Shown here piece after piece: positions 1 through 7,497 of a DNA stretch of 14,439 nucleotides; position 1 is the stretch's first letter, and each line of letters begins with the position of its first letter. The stretch spans positions 1-14,439 of the forward strand of contig CAJOMK010000045.1 in NCBI GenBank assembly GCA_905235495.1, written 5' to 3'. The notes below the pieces were generated by a model. That model worked only from the letters and a program-made list of their open reading frames with translations. It made no database searches and was not told the DNA's origin. The position numbers were made by a program, and so were the translations under genes. The DNA is from an uncultured Methanobrevibacter sp. GTDB taxonomy: Archaea; Methanobacteriota; Methanobacteria; Methanobacteriales; Methanobacteriaceae.

Positions 1-189
1 TTAAATCCTCAAAACGATATTAAGCAATTGCCTTCTGGTGATGAGTGGTCTAAATTATTGGATATTGAAAAAAGAATAGATCAAGGTCATACAGAAGCTC
101 TTGAAGAATTGAAAGCTCAAATACGTTTATATGACAACTTAAAGGAAAGAGCCGAATATATTTTAGAAAGAACTTATAATAGGTATTAG
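1..189 (+). CDS. C-terminal end of an unrecognised protein (5' truncated by window)
   Basis: An open frame runs from the first base to TAG at 187-189 and gives the last 62 residues of a protein whose start lies outside the window. The visible part is highly charged, mostly predicted helix, and rich in Lys, Glu, Arg and Leu. It contains the segment DIEKRIDQGHTEALEELKAQ and ends ERTYNRY. There are no cysteines, no membrane segment and no motif I recognise, so I assign no function. It converges on hypF, and an AT-rich hairpin region lies between them. Confidence 0.6.
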   Translation, partial: LNPQNDIKQLPSGDEWSKLLDIEKRIDQGHTEALEELKAQIRLYDNLKERAEYILERTYNRY

Positions 190-211
190 ATTATTAATAA
201 AATAGATTTTT

Positions 212-250
212 ATTATATTAATTAATAATATAATCTTTATTATCTTTTTA
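212..250. terminator. Convergent AT-rich hairpin plus T-tracts
   Basis: TTATATTA (213-220) and TAATATAA (226-233) form a perfect 8-bp inverted repeat with a 5-nt loop, extended by an A-T pair at 212/234. Pyrimidine/T-rich sequence follows on the plus strand. It sits between the converging upstream gene and hypF, so it may end transcription from either side. In such AT-rich DNA the hairpin could be fortuitous. Confidence 0.4.
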
Positions 251-289
251 TTTTCTTTCTAATTTTACATTTTTTAATATTTGCTATTT

Positions 290-2723
290 TTATAAATCTT
301 TTAATCTTATTCCAGCAACAATTGCTTGTCCTAAGGATACTGATCCATCTCCAGGACATGAGTTGATATGTTGAATGAATTCGAATCCCTCATTTTCAAC
401 ATATTTTGATGTGTGATGTGATTGCTTCGTTGTAGAATACTCCACCAGTTGCACCTATTGTTTTAATTCCTTTTTCTCTTGCAGATTCAACAGCAAGTTT
501 AGCAAGTCCTACACTCACTGCCTTTTGTCCTGCTACTGCAATCTTGGGAAGGTCTTCTCCTTCTTCAATCTTGTCTACAATATATCTCATTATTGCTGTA
601 GTGTCAAGAATCATCCTTCTTCCGTTTTCATCTTCGAATTCCTTGCTGATAATTGGGAAATCTTCGAGAGTATCCTCTTTCTTATAATCGTAGGCATAGG
701 ATTCCAATTTCATGGAAGCTTCGCCTTCGTAGCTTCTTTTGTCACATATATGGAGTGCAGTGGATACTGAATCAAGGACTCTTCCAGTACTTGTATTTAT
801 TCCAACATTGAGATTGGTTTCCATTTGCTTGAATAAGCTTTTTATTTCAATGGAACCATGCTGGAATGAGTTGAGATAATTTTTGTTTAGCAATTCATTT
901 ACATATTTTTCAGTGTACTTCTCATTTTCGTAGTCACTATTTGGATTTGCCAATATTGATGCCATCATTCTGGCTGGAAATTTAGTACATAAATCTCCAC
1001 CAGGCATCTTTTGAGGCATTAGGGAAGCGGTTCTTTCATATTCCTTGATGTTTGTATATAGTATTTCTCCTCCCCATGAGCTGCCATCTCCACCATATCC
1101 TACTCCGTCAGCAGCTATTATAATCATTTCATTATAATTTCCATTATTTTCATCACTTTTCTCATTTTCATCATTTTCTCCGTCCTTGAAATGATCATTC
1201 AATAGTGAAATTCCATGAGCATGATGGTGCTGTACAGGTATCAATGGGCAGTCATATCTTTTAGCATATTCCTTTGCAAGTTTAGTAGTGAAGAATTCTG
1301 GATGCAAATCGCAAGCTATTGCATCGAAACTGTCTGTTTTTGTAATTCTCATCATATGCTTGATTGCTTCTTGCAGGAATTCATAGGTTCTGTATTTGTT
1401 TGTGTTTCCAATATACTGTGATACATATGCCTTTGAATTCTTAAGGATTGTAAATGTAACATCAAGTTCAGGTCCGAGAGCAAGGATATTTAGATTGTCG
1501 AATTCAGGATTCAAATTTGTATATTTTCCCTTTAGGTCATAAGGTTCTGGAGTGTAACCTCTGGAACGTCTTATGAAAGCAAGTTCATTGTTTCTGAATC
1601 TTGCTACAGAGTCATCGCACCTGTTCAATATTCTTCTGTTGTGAATAAGGTAATAATCAGCTATTGTATCGAGGTTTTCGAGTATTTCCTCATTTGTAAT
1701 CATCATTGGCTCTCCAGGAACATTAGCTGAAGTCATAATGTATGCTGGAGTATCTGTATGATTTAATAATAAGTGATGCAAAGGAGCATAAGGTAACATA
1801 ACTCCAATATTGTGCAAACCTGGTGAAACTGACTGTGCAAAATCATAATTTTCATTCTTTTTGAGGATGACGATAGGCCTTTCCTTTGACAATAATGTTT
1901 TCTCTTCAGCTTCAGATACCATTGCATATCCATTGACTGTTTCAATATCTGGGCTCATTACTGCAAATGCCTGATTTTCTCTGCCTAATCTTTCCCTTAA
2001 AAGATTTACAGTATCCTCCAACATCACATTTGCAACCAAATGTGTTCCGCCAATTCCCTTAATTGCAAATATCTTTCCTTTATCAAGAAGCTTTGCAGTT
2101 TCTTTCAATGGGTCTTCACAGTCTATCTTCACTGGATTTTTATTGTCATTTTTGTATAATTCCAAGGATGGTCCACAGACTTCACAGCAGCTTGCCTCTG
2201 CATGATAACGTCTGTCAAGTGGGTTTTTATATTCCACTTCACATTCATCGCATAATGGGAAATCATCCATTGTGGTTTTGTCCCTATCGTAGGGAACGTT
2301 TTCAATTACGGTAAAACGAGGTCCGCAATCTGTACATGCATTAAATGGATAATTGTATCTTCTGTTGTTTGGATCGTTTATTTCCTCCAAACATTTATCA
2401 CAGATTGCTAAATCCGGTGGAATGACTGATGTTCCTGAGAAACTGTCTGAACTTTCCTTTATTGTAAAATCAGCATATTCTTCATCATCTTCAAGTTCTT
2501 CAGTTTCTAAGTTGTTTATTTTAGCTATTGGTGGAAGTTCATTTTGGAGCTTGAATATAAAGTCAGCTATCTCATTGTTGGAACTTTGAATAATTATTTC
2601 AACTACATTCCCCAAGTTTCTTACATAACCTGTCAATTCCAATTCAGTAGCTATTCTATATACGAAGGGTCTGAATCCTACTCCTTGTACTATCCCTTCT
2701 ACCAATACCTTTTCAGTTTTCAC
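290..2723 (-). CDS. hypF: Carbamoyltransferase HypF, NiFe-hydrogenase maturation, frameshifted near the C-terminus
   Basis: HypF uses carbamoyl phosphate and ATP to carbamoylate the C-terminal Cys of HypE, the source of the cyanide ligands of NiFe hydrogenases. Domains in order: acylphosphatase (about 1-90, VQGVGFRPF at 12-20); two CxxC-paired zinc fingers (C108/C111/C130/C133 and C158/C161/C180/C183); YrdC-like domain (about 205-390, SANVPGEP at 332-339); Kae1-like carbamoyltransferase domain (VQHHHAH at 497-503, DGVGYGGDG at 539-547). An acidic Asn-rich insert lies at about 514-532. The start is GTG at 2721-2723, with GGTGG (complement of 2728-2732) just upstream. The intact frame stops at 396 after SHIKIC (775 aa). 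A one-base frame change at the A4 run (404-407) restores about 35 residues ending in SCPGDGSVSLGQA...KDL, with TAA at 290-292 (about 810 aa). That tail holds the family's conserved metal-ligand Asp, so the short product is probably inactive unless the shift is an error. Identity is certain; the frameshift's status is not. Confidence 0.93.
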
Positions 2724-2776
2724 TTTTCCACCGTAAATAAAGTAATTAATAAGTATAATAAATAAGTTTTAAAAAA

Positions 2777-2871
2777 TTTAGTAAATGAAATTCAATAAAT
2801 CAAATTTAGTAAATTAAAAATTTAGTAAATTAAATTTAATAAAAGAAATTCAATAAATAAAATTTAATTAA
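2777..2871. repeat. Degenerate AT-rich direct repeats in the hypF-larB spacer
   Basis: TTTAGTAAAT occurs at 2777-2786, 2805-2814 and 2821-2830, with the variant TTTAATAAAA at 2835-2844. The first and last copies are each followed by GAAATTCAATAAATNAAA (2787-2804 and 2845-2862), giving a 28-nt unit present twice with shorter units between. The array lies in the divergent promoter region of hypF and larB. It may be slippage-generated filler or a binding region for a regulator. Confidence 0.55.
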
Positions 2872-2989
2872 CAATCAATATAATAATTATATATTATAGT
2901 AATTATAAACCTTTTTAATATAATGTTTTGTTATTAGTGATAAAAAATTATTATTAATTTACTATAAATTTTATGATGTTTGTGATAAA

Positions 2990-3817
2990 ATGAAAGAGAT
3001 TCTTAAAAGTCTTGTTGAAGGTAAAATTTCAATTGAAAAGTGTGAAACTCTTTTAAAAGCTGAAAGTATTCGCCAATTGGATGAAGTGGCACAGATTGAC
3101 ACTTCCAGGAAAGATAGAACAGGCTTTCCGGAAGCTATTTTGGCAGACAGTAAGGACTATGAAGATTTATTGGCTATAATAAAAAGATTTCTTGAAAAAG
3201 CAGAATCAAATGGTTCAATTGAATTAAAAAATAATATTATAATTACAAGATTATCTAAAGAAAGGTATGAATTATTAGAAAAGGATTTGGATTATTTGTT
3301 CGAAAAAGGAATAAAATTTGATTATAATAAACGAGCAAAGATTTTAATAATTTATAAAGATGCTTTAGTTAATTTTAATCCAGAATATGGCAAAATTGGA
3401 CTTTTAACTGCAGGAACCTCGGATATCCCTATTGCAGAGGAAGCGAAAGTCATTGTTGAGCAGGGAGGATGTGAAGTAATCAGTTCCTATGACATTGGTG
3501 TTGCAGGAATTCATAGGTTGTTCCCTCAAATTGCTTATATGGTTGAAGAGGATGTTTGTGCATTCATTGTCTGTGCAGGAATGGAAGGGGCGTTGCCTTC
3601 TGTTGTTGCAGGATTGGTGGATGTTCCTGTAATTGCTGTTCCAACATCAGTAGGTTATGGTATTGGTGCAGATGGTAAGGCTGCATTGTATTCAATGTTG
3701 CAGTCCTGTGCTCCTGGATTGTCTGTTGTCAATATTGATAATGGATTTGGTGCAGGGGTCTGTGCCTTGACTATTGCTAAAAACATTGCTAAAAGAGTAG
3801 AAAGTTCTAAAGAATAA
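2990..3817 (+). CDS. larB: LarB, nickel-pincer nucleotide cofactor synthase (PurE-like)
   Basis: LarB carboxylates the pyridinium ring of nicotinic acid adenine dinucleotide and hydrolyses it to the biscarboxylic mononucleotide, the first step to the nickel-pincer nucleotide cofactor (with LarE and LarC). The N-terminal third carries the family signature DTSRKDRTGFPEAI (37-50). The C-terminal PurE-like domain (about 117-270) shows AGTSDIP (141-147), CAGMEGALPSVVAGL (195-209), PTSVGYG (218-224) and SCAPGLSVVNIDNGFGAG (239-256). Cys240 is the likely equivalent of the Cys that forms the pyridinium adduct in LarB, which I infer from motif position. At 275 aa it is slightly longer than many bacterial LarB proteins. 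ATG at 2990 follows GTGAT (2982-2986) with a 3-nt gap. It is divergent from hypF, another nickel-enzyme maturation gene. larC and larE are not in the window. Confidence 0.9.
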   Translation: MKEILKSLVEGKISIEKCETLLKAESIRQLDEVAQIDTSRKDRTGFPEAILADSKDYEDLLAIIKRFLEKAESNGSIELKNNIIITRLSKERYELLEKDLDYLFEKGIKFDYNKRAKILIIYKDALVNFNPEYGKIGLLTAGTSDIPIAEEAKVIVEQGGCEVISSYDIGVAGIHRLFPQIAYMVEEDVCAFIVCAGMEGALPSVVAGLVDVPVIAVPTSVGYGIGADGKAALYSMLQSCAPGLSVVNIDNGFGAGVCALTIAKNIAKRVESSKE

Positions 3818-3825
3818 TCTTTAAT

Positions 3826-3837
3826 TCCTTATAAGGA
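3826..3837 (+). terminator. Short palindrome plus T-rich tract after larB
   Basis: TCCTTATAAGGA (3826-3837) is a perfect 12-bp palindrome nine bases after the larB stop, followed by T-rich sequence at 3838-3856. It could assist termination of larB. Archaeal termination mainly needs the T-tracts, so the palindrome's role is uncertain. Confidence 0.3.
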
Positions 3838-3861
3838 TTTATTTTAATTTTTTTATTTCTC

Positions 3862-3913
3862 AATTTATTTTAACTTATTTAATTTATTTTAACTTATTTA
3901 ATTTAACTTATTT
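3862..3913. repeat. Tandem 19-bp repeat upstream of the GNAT gene
   Basis: AATTTATTTTAACTTATTT occurs exactly at 3862-3880 and again at 3881-3899. A third, shortened copy (AATTTAACTTATTT, missing five bases) is at 3900-3913. The array ends about 26 bp before the TTG start of the acetyltransferase, so it spans the place where that gene's promoter and leader should be. Confidence 0.75.
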
Positions 3914-3939
3914 AATTTAATTTTTATCTTGGTGTTATA

Positions 3940-4572
3940 TTGATTTTTAGAGATTTTAATCCAGAAATTCATGATGTCTATAAAGTAGCTGAGCTCATCT
4001 ATGATGTTGATTACAGGACATTCAAGTATGTTTTTAAATCAAAGGATGAAGGTGTGGGAGCTATTAAGAATAGATTGCTCCTAATTGATTTTGCCGATGA
4101 TGCTGAAGTGGATGAAAATGATCTTTTCTATGTCTTTTTTGATGATGAAGATACGGAAGAAAAAGAAATTATCGGAATGTTCAATGGTGGAAAAGGAGTA
4201 CAGCATTCCCTTTTTGGAGACATTAAAAATCAATTTAAAACACTTGGATTCAGCGAAGCTTTAGCTCTTTCTAAAGTGTCCTTTATGGATAACTTTGTAT
4301 TGGTTGACGTTGAAGATGATGATTTTTACATTTATGAATTGGCTATTTGCTCTAATCAAAGAGGAAAAGGCTATGGTGCAGAAGCATTAGATCAATTGAT
4401 TCAACTTGCTAAGGATTTGGATTGTAAAAGAGTGGTTTTGGATGCAGACTTTAGAAATGATGGTGCATTCAGATTATACAGCTCTAAAGGATTTAAGGTA
4501 TTCAAGAATAAATCATTTGGTGTTCCTGGTAAAAAAAGAGGGATGCGCAATATGGAATTGATTTTAAAATAA
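3940..4572 (+). CDS. GNAT-family N-acetyltransferase
   Basis: This is a 210-aa acetyl-CoA-dependent acetyltransferase of unknown substrate. The GNAT fold is clearest in the C-terminal half: strand YELAICSNQ (132-140), then the acetyl-CoA pyrophosphate loop QRGKGYGAEAL (140-150), then KRVVLDADFRNDGAFRLYSSKGF (163-185), the usual beta5-alpha4 region ending in the Y-x-x-x-GF signature. The N-terminal 120 residues are more divergent and acidic (DDAEVDEND, FFDDEDTEEKE). The start is TTG at 3940-3942, preceded by GGTG at 3931-3934 with a 5-nt gap; no ATG fits as well. It follows larB by 122 bp and has repeats in front, so it is probably a separate transcript. The target (protein N-terminus, amino acid or antibiotic-like compound) cannot be told from sequence. 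Confidence 0.85.
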   Translation: MIFRDFNPEIHDVYKVAELIYDVDYRTFKYVFKSKDEGVGAIKNRLLLIDFADDAEVDENDLFYVFFDDEDTEEKEIIGMFNGGKGVQHSLFGDIKNQFKTLGFSEALALSKVSFMDNFVLVDVEDDDFYIYELAICSNQRGKGYGAEALDQLIQLAKDLDCKRVVLDADFRNDGAFRLYSSKGFKVFKNKSFGVPGKKRGMRNMELILK

Positions 4573-4631
4573 CTCATTCGTAATCTATAAAACTAATTAT
4601 TTTTTCAATAAAAAAAAGAGATAATGGAAAA
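4573..4631. terminator. Bidirectional T/A-tract terminator between converging genes
   Basis: The 59-bp gap between the GNAT gene and hisE holds a T-run on the plus strand (in TTATTTTTTC) and an eight-A run, which is a U-tract for minus-strand transcripts. Each faces the gene that needs it. No stable GC hairpin is seen, as expected for archaeal termination. Confidence 0.45.
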
Positions 4632-4922
4632 TTATTTTCTTCTTCTTTGGAACTCCTCTAAGATTTCATCATAACTGACTCCTTTGTACACTAAAAGGAG
4701 CAATGTGTGGAAAATCAAATCCACAGATTCGTAAACCAAATTCTCATCATTTTTTGATGCAATAAGGGTTTCTCCACATTCTTCAGCTATTTTTTCAAGA
4801 ATCTTATCCTCTGCTTTTTTATCACTATCTTTCATGATGTTTGAAGTATAGGAATCTATAGGTGAGTCTCTACGACTTTCCAATACTTTGTATACTTCTC
4901 TTATGATTTCATCATTTGCCAT
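4632..4922 (-). CDS. hisE: Phosphoribosyl-ATP pyrophosphatase HisE
   Basis: HisE hydrolyses phosphoribosyl-ATP to phosphoribosyl-AMP and pyrophosphate, the second step of histidine biosynthesis, in the cytosol. The 96-aa all-helical MazG-type protein is normal length. It shows the metal-binding pattern KIAEECGE (44-51) and YESVDLIFH (64-72), plus the early SYTSNIM segment typical of the family. ATG at 4920-4922 is preceded on the minus strand by GGAGTG (complement of 4928-4933). It is the last gene of a probable operon, 34 bp after the CBS/ParB-like gene and downstream of gatB. It is a stand-alone HisE with no HisI (phosphoribosyl-AMP cyclohydrolase) domain fused. No other his gene is in the window. 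Confidence 0.93.
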   Translation of the reverse strand: MANDEIIREVYKVLESRRDSPIDSYTSNIMKDSDKKAEDKILEKIAEECGETLIASKNDENLVYESVDLIFHTLLLLVYKGVSYDEILEEFQRRRK

Positions 4923-4956
4923 GATTTCACTCCTTTGCTTTAACTATTTAGTGATT

Positions 4957-5796
4957 TTAACTGTTTCTTTCTTGCATTACTTCTTCTTGATGCTTTTTCT
5001 GATTTGAAGTTTTAATGGTTTCAGTTAAAGCTATTAAAGGGTGCTGGTCATCATCAATAATGGTAATGTCATTGAAGCTTTTCAATCCTTGTTTTTCAGC
5101 GGTTTTTTCCATTCCTAAAGTAATGTCCTTATTGAAATCCACTACATAGGAATCGATTTTATCTAAACCTAATTGCACAGATGCAACTGCTCTGTGGTGA
5201 CCATCAACAAGAATATATCTGTCTCCAGTTTTAACTACAATGGTGGGTTCTGCTAATCCTTTTTCAAGTTCGTAGGTTCTTCCTTGCAATTCATCAGCAT
5301 AAACCCTATCTTGAGTAGGTTTTATCTTTTCAACAGGTACCGCTTCTCTTGTCAATGTGGTCTTGATGTCATAGAGTTTTTCCATGGTTTCTCTGAATGC
5401 ACTTACCTTAGTTGGAGTAGACCTTTCAATATGTGACCTTACAATATCTGTATTGGTCATAATTCCTTTTACATGTCTTTCCTTATCAACTACAGGAAGT
5501 CTTGAGATCCCATGTCTAAACATTACTCTTGAAGCATCGGTGATGTGCATATCTTCTCTTGCAACGATTACTTCCTTAGACATGATGCCACTGACATATT
5601 CGGTTTCCCAGTCTTTAAGCAATAAGTCATAAGCGGTTATGATTCCGACAATCTGTTTGTTTTCATCTACAACTGGATAACCGTCGTGCTTTGTTTCTTT
5701 CATTAAGGCAATTACATCTTTATTAAGTGTATCATATCTTACAGTATATACGTTTTTTGTCATGTAATCCTTTACTGTAGTTTTCTCTGTATCCAT
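4957..5796 (-). CDS. CBS-domain pair fused to ParB/Srx-like (SerK-like) domain
   Basis: This 279-aa soluble protein has two CBS repeats (about 6-65 and 68-125), which usually bind adenine nucleotides. A linker follows, then a ParB/sulfiredoxin-fold domain (about 152-230) with VPVEKIKPTQ (153-162) and the nucleotide/phosphate motif DGHHR (198-202). DGHHR and an early Glu are shared with ParB-like free-serine kinases such as archaeal SerK and SbnI, so serine phosphorylation or another nucleotide-using reaction regulated by the CBS pair is plausible but inferred. No helix-turn-helix is seen, which argues against a DNA-partitioning role. ATG at 5794-5796 is chosen because AGGTG (complement of 5802-5806) sits 5 nt upstream; an in-frame TTG at 5815-5817 lies upstream of that site and is unlikely. 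It lies 39 bp after gatB and 34 bp before hisE, so co-transcription is likely. Confidence 0.82.
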   Translation of the reverse strand: MDTEKTTVKDYMTKNVYTVRYDTLNKDVIALMKETKHDGYPVVDENKQIVGIITAYDLLLKDWETEYVSGIMSKEVIVAREDMHITDASRVMFRHGISRLPVVDKERHVKGIMTNTDIVRSHIERSTPTKVSAFRETMEKLYDIKTTLTREAVPVEKIKPTQDRVYADELQGRTYELEKGLAEPTIVVKTGDRYILVDGHHRAVASVQLGLDKIDSYVVDFNKDITLGMEKTAEKQGLKSFNDITIIDDDQHPLIALTETIKTSNQKKHQEEVMQERNS

Positions 5797-5835
5797 TCTC
5801 TCACCTCTATGATACAATTTATAAAAGTTAATTTA

Positions 5836-7191
5836 TTATTCTTCAAGTAATTCCTTAAGGATTTTTACAGTTTCTCTTGGGTCTGCTTTTCCTTTAGTCA
5901 ATCTCATTACTTGGCCCATTAAGAAGTTTAATGAAGCTTTTTCACCATTGTGGTAATCTTCTACAGCTTTTGGATTTTCTTCAACTGCTTGTTTTGCTGC
6001 AGCTTTTACTTCATCATCTTTTACAACACCAATCAATCCTAACTCTTCAGCAATTGCTTTTGGAGTTTGTTTGTTGTTTGGCATTTGTTCAATGATTCTT
6101 TGACCTGCTTTAGTGGTGATTTCCTTATTTTGGAGCATATTGAATAATTCAATCAAATCGTCTGCTACAATTCCACTGTCTGCAAAGTCAAGCTTGTTGT
6201 AAGTCAATACTCTTTTAAGTTCGTCTCTCATCCATTTAGCTGCAAATTTAGGGTCAACTTCTTTAGCAACTTCTTCATAACATTGGGCTAAATCAAGTTC
6301 TGATGTGAGAACTTTTGCAGATTCTTCATCAATGCTGTATTCTTCCACAAATCTTTTAACTTTGTTGTGTGGCGCTTCAGGCATTACATCAAGAACCTTA
6401 TTGATTTGATTATCGCTGATTTTCATTGGAGGTAAATCTGGATCTGGGATGAATCTGTAGTCATCTGCATTTTCCTTATCCCTCATTGAAACGGTAATCA
6501 TTTGTGATTCTAAGAAAGCTCTGGTTTCCTGTTTAACTTCACGGCCTCTTTTCAAGAGATTTTTTTGTCTGATTACTTCAAAGTTCAAAGCTTTGTATGC
6601 ACCTTTGATGGAGTTGATGTTTTTCATTTCAACTCTGTTTCCACCATTGATGGAAACGTTTACGTCTGCTCTCATGGTACCTTCTCCACGAGCTCCACCA
6701 CTGTATTCCAATACTCTAATAAGCTCTTTCAAGAAGTTACGAGCTTCTTCTGGGGAGTGCATATCAGGTTCAGTAACAATCTCGATAAGTGGGATTCCAG
6801 AACGGTTAAAGTCTACAATACCCCTATCAGGTTTGTATTGTCCAGGGTCTTCTTCCATGTGAATTTCTCTGATTCTGACACCATTCAATTCTCCTTCGTA
6901 ACCTATAGGTACAGAAGTTTTCTGATATCCACAAGGCAAGTCAGGGTAATCATAGTGTTTTCTCATGAAATAAGTAAAGTTCTTGTCAATTTTACAGTTA
7001 AGCATTAATGAAATCATTAAAGCATTTTCAATTGCTTTTTCATTTGTTGGAAATGGTTTAGCCCCTGGTTGATTCAAACATACTGGGCAAACATTTGTGT
7101 TTGCTGGTGCTTCCTGATAGTTTGTAGGACAGTTACAAAATAATTTTGAGTCAGTTTCAAGCTGTACGTGAATCTCAAGTCCACACATCAT
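5836..7191 (-). CDS. gatB: Asp-tRNA(Asn)/Glu-tRNA(Gln) amidotransferase subunit B
   Basis: GatB is the tRNA-binding and kinase subunit of GatCAB. In archaea this enzyme mainly turns Asp-tRNA(Asn) into Asn-tRNA(Asn), since GatDE makes Gln-tRNA. Visible features: GLEIHVQL (4-11); zinc cysteines C19, C21, C35 and C38; the RKHYDYPDLPCGYQ segment; EIHMEEDPGQ; FNRSGIPLIEIVTEPD; EGTMRADVNVSI; DYRFIPDPDLPP; and a C-terminal GatB/YqeY helical tail ending FLMGQVMRLTKGKADPRETVKILKELLEE. At 451 aa it is full length. It leads the gatB, CBS-ParB, hisE cluster; gatA and gatC are elsewhere. The start is doubtful: ATG at 7189-7191 (or the next ATG) fits the protein, yet a strong GGAGG (complement of 7211-7215) is 19 nt upstream. 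That is too far for ATG but 7 nt before an in-frame ATA at 7201-7203. Confidence 0.96.
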   Translation of the reverse strand: MMCGLEIHVQLETDSKLFCNCPTNYQEAPANTNVCPVCLNQPGAKPFPTNEKAIENALMISLMLNCKIDKNFTYFMRKHYDYPDLPCGYQKTSVPIGYEGELNGVRIREIHMEEDPGQYKPDRGIVDFNRSGIPLIEIVTEPDMHSPEEARNFLKELIRVLEYSGGARGEGTMRADVNVSINGGNRVEMKNINSIKGAYKALNFEVIRQKNLLKRGREVKQETRAFLESQMITVSMRDKENADDYRFIPDPDLPPMKISDNQINKVLDVMPEAPHNKVKRFVEEYSIDEESAKVLTSELDLAQCYEEVAKEVDPKFAAKWMRDELKRVLTYNKLDFADSGIVADDLIELFNMLQNKEITTKAGQRIIEQMPNNKQTPKAIAEELGLIGVVKDDEVKAAAKQAVEENPKAVEDYHNGEKASLNFLMGQVMRLTKGKADPRETVKILKELLEE

Positions 7192-7497
7192 ATTTATGTC
7201 TATATTAATCCCTCCAAGGATTTTTAATATTTTTATTTTTAATTAATTTAGATTAATTTTAGTTAAATAAGAATAATTAGCTAACTAATTAGTTGACTTA
7301 TAAAAATGTTAGAAAAGTTACATTAATTAACTATAAATTCATATTATGTTAATTTATGTACTATTATATTTATAAAGATTATCTTTATATGGTTATTATA
7401 TATGAATTTTTTATATTACTTTTATAGAAGTCCTATTTTAGTTTTATAGAATTTTTATAGTGCATTTATAGTGATTTTTGGTGTGTTTTTAGATTCC
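7192..7497. promoter_or_regulatory. 306-bp AT-rich spacer: gatB leader/promoter and radical SAM 3' region
   Basis: No convincing gene is seen. Reading toward gatB on the minus strand, it contains TATA-like sequences, for example around 7298-7310. A possible operator, TAATTAG-N5-TAATTAG (7274-7280 and 7286-7292), overlaps a 12-bp palindrome AACTAATTAGTT (7283-7294). The GGAGG at 7211-7215 is also here. The end nearest the radical SAM gene carries four phased TTTATAG repeats. The exact promoter cannot be fixed by eye because the whole stretch is A/T. Confidence 0.4.
7431..7471. repeat. Four TTTATAG repeats phased at 11-12 bp
   Basis: TTTATAG begins at 7431, 7443, 7454 and 7465, giving intervals of 12, 11 and 11 bp. 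On the minus strand these read CTATAAA, a TATA-like word facing gatB. Near-helical phasing could favour bending or cooperative binding, or reflect local slippage. Confidence 0.6.

Noticed and set aside
2777..2871. CRISPR array
   Set aside because: Units are short, AT-only, irregularly spaced and without unique spacers; no cas gene is present.
5797..5817. Seven-residue N-terminal extension (TTG start) of the CBS/ParB-like protein
   Set aside because: The AGGTG ribosome binding site lies inside the extension and points to the ATG at 5794-5796.
6565..7008. 147-aa plus-strand open frame opposite gatB
   Set aside because: It lies fully inside the conserved gatB gene in antisense, has no domain and no ribosome binding site; shadow frame.
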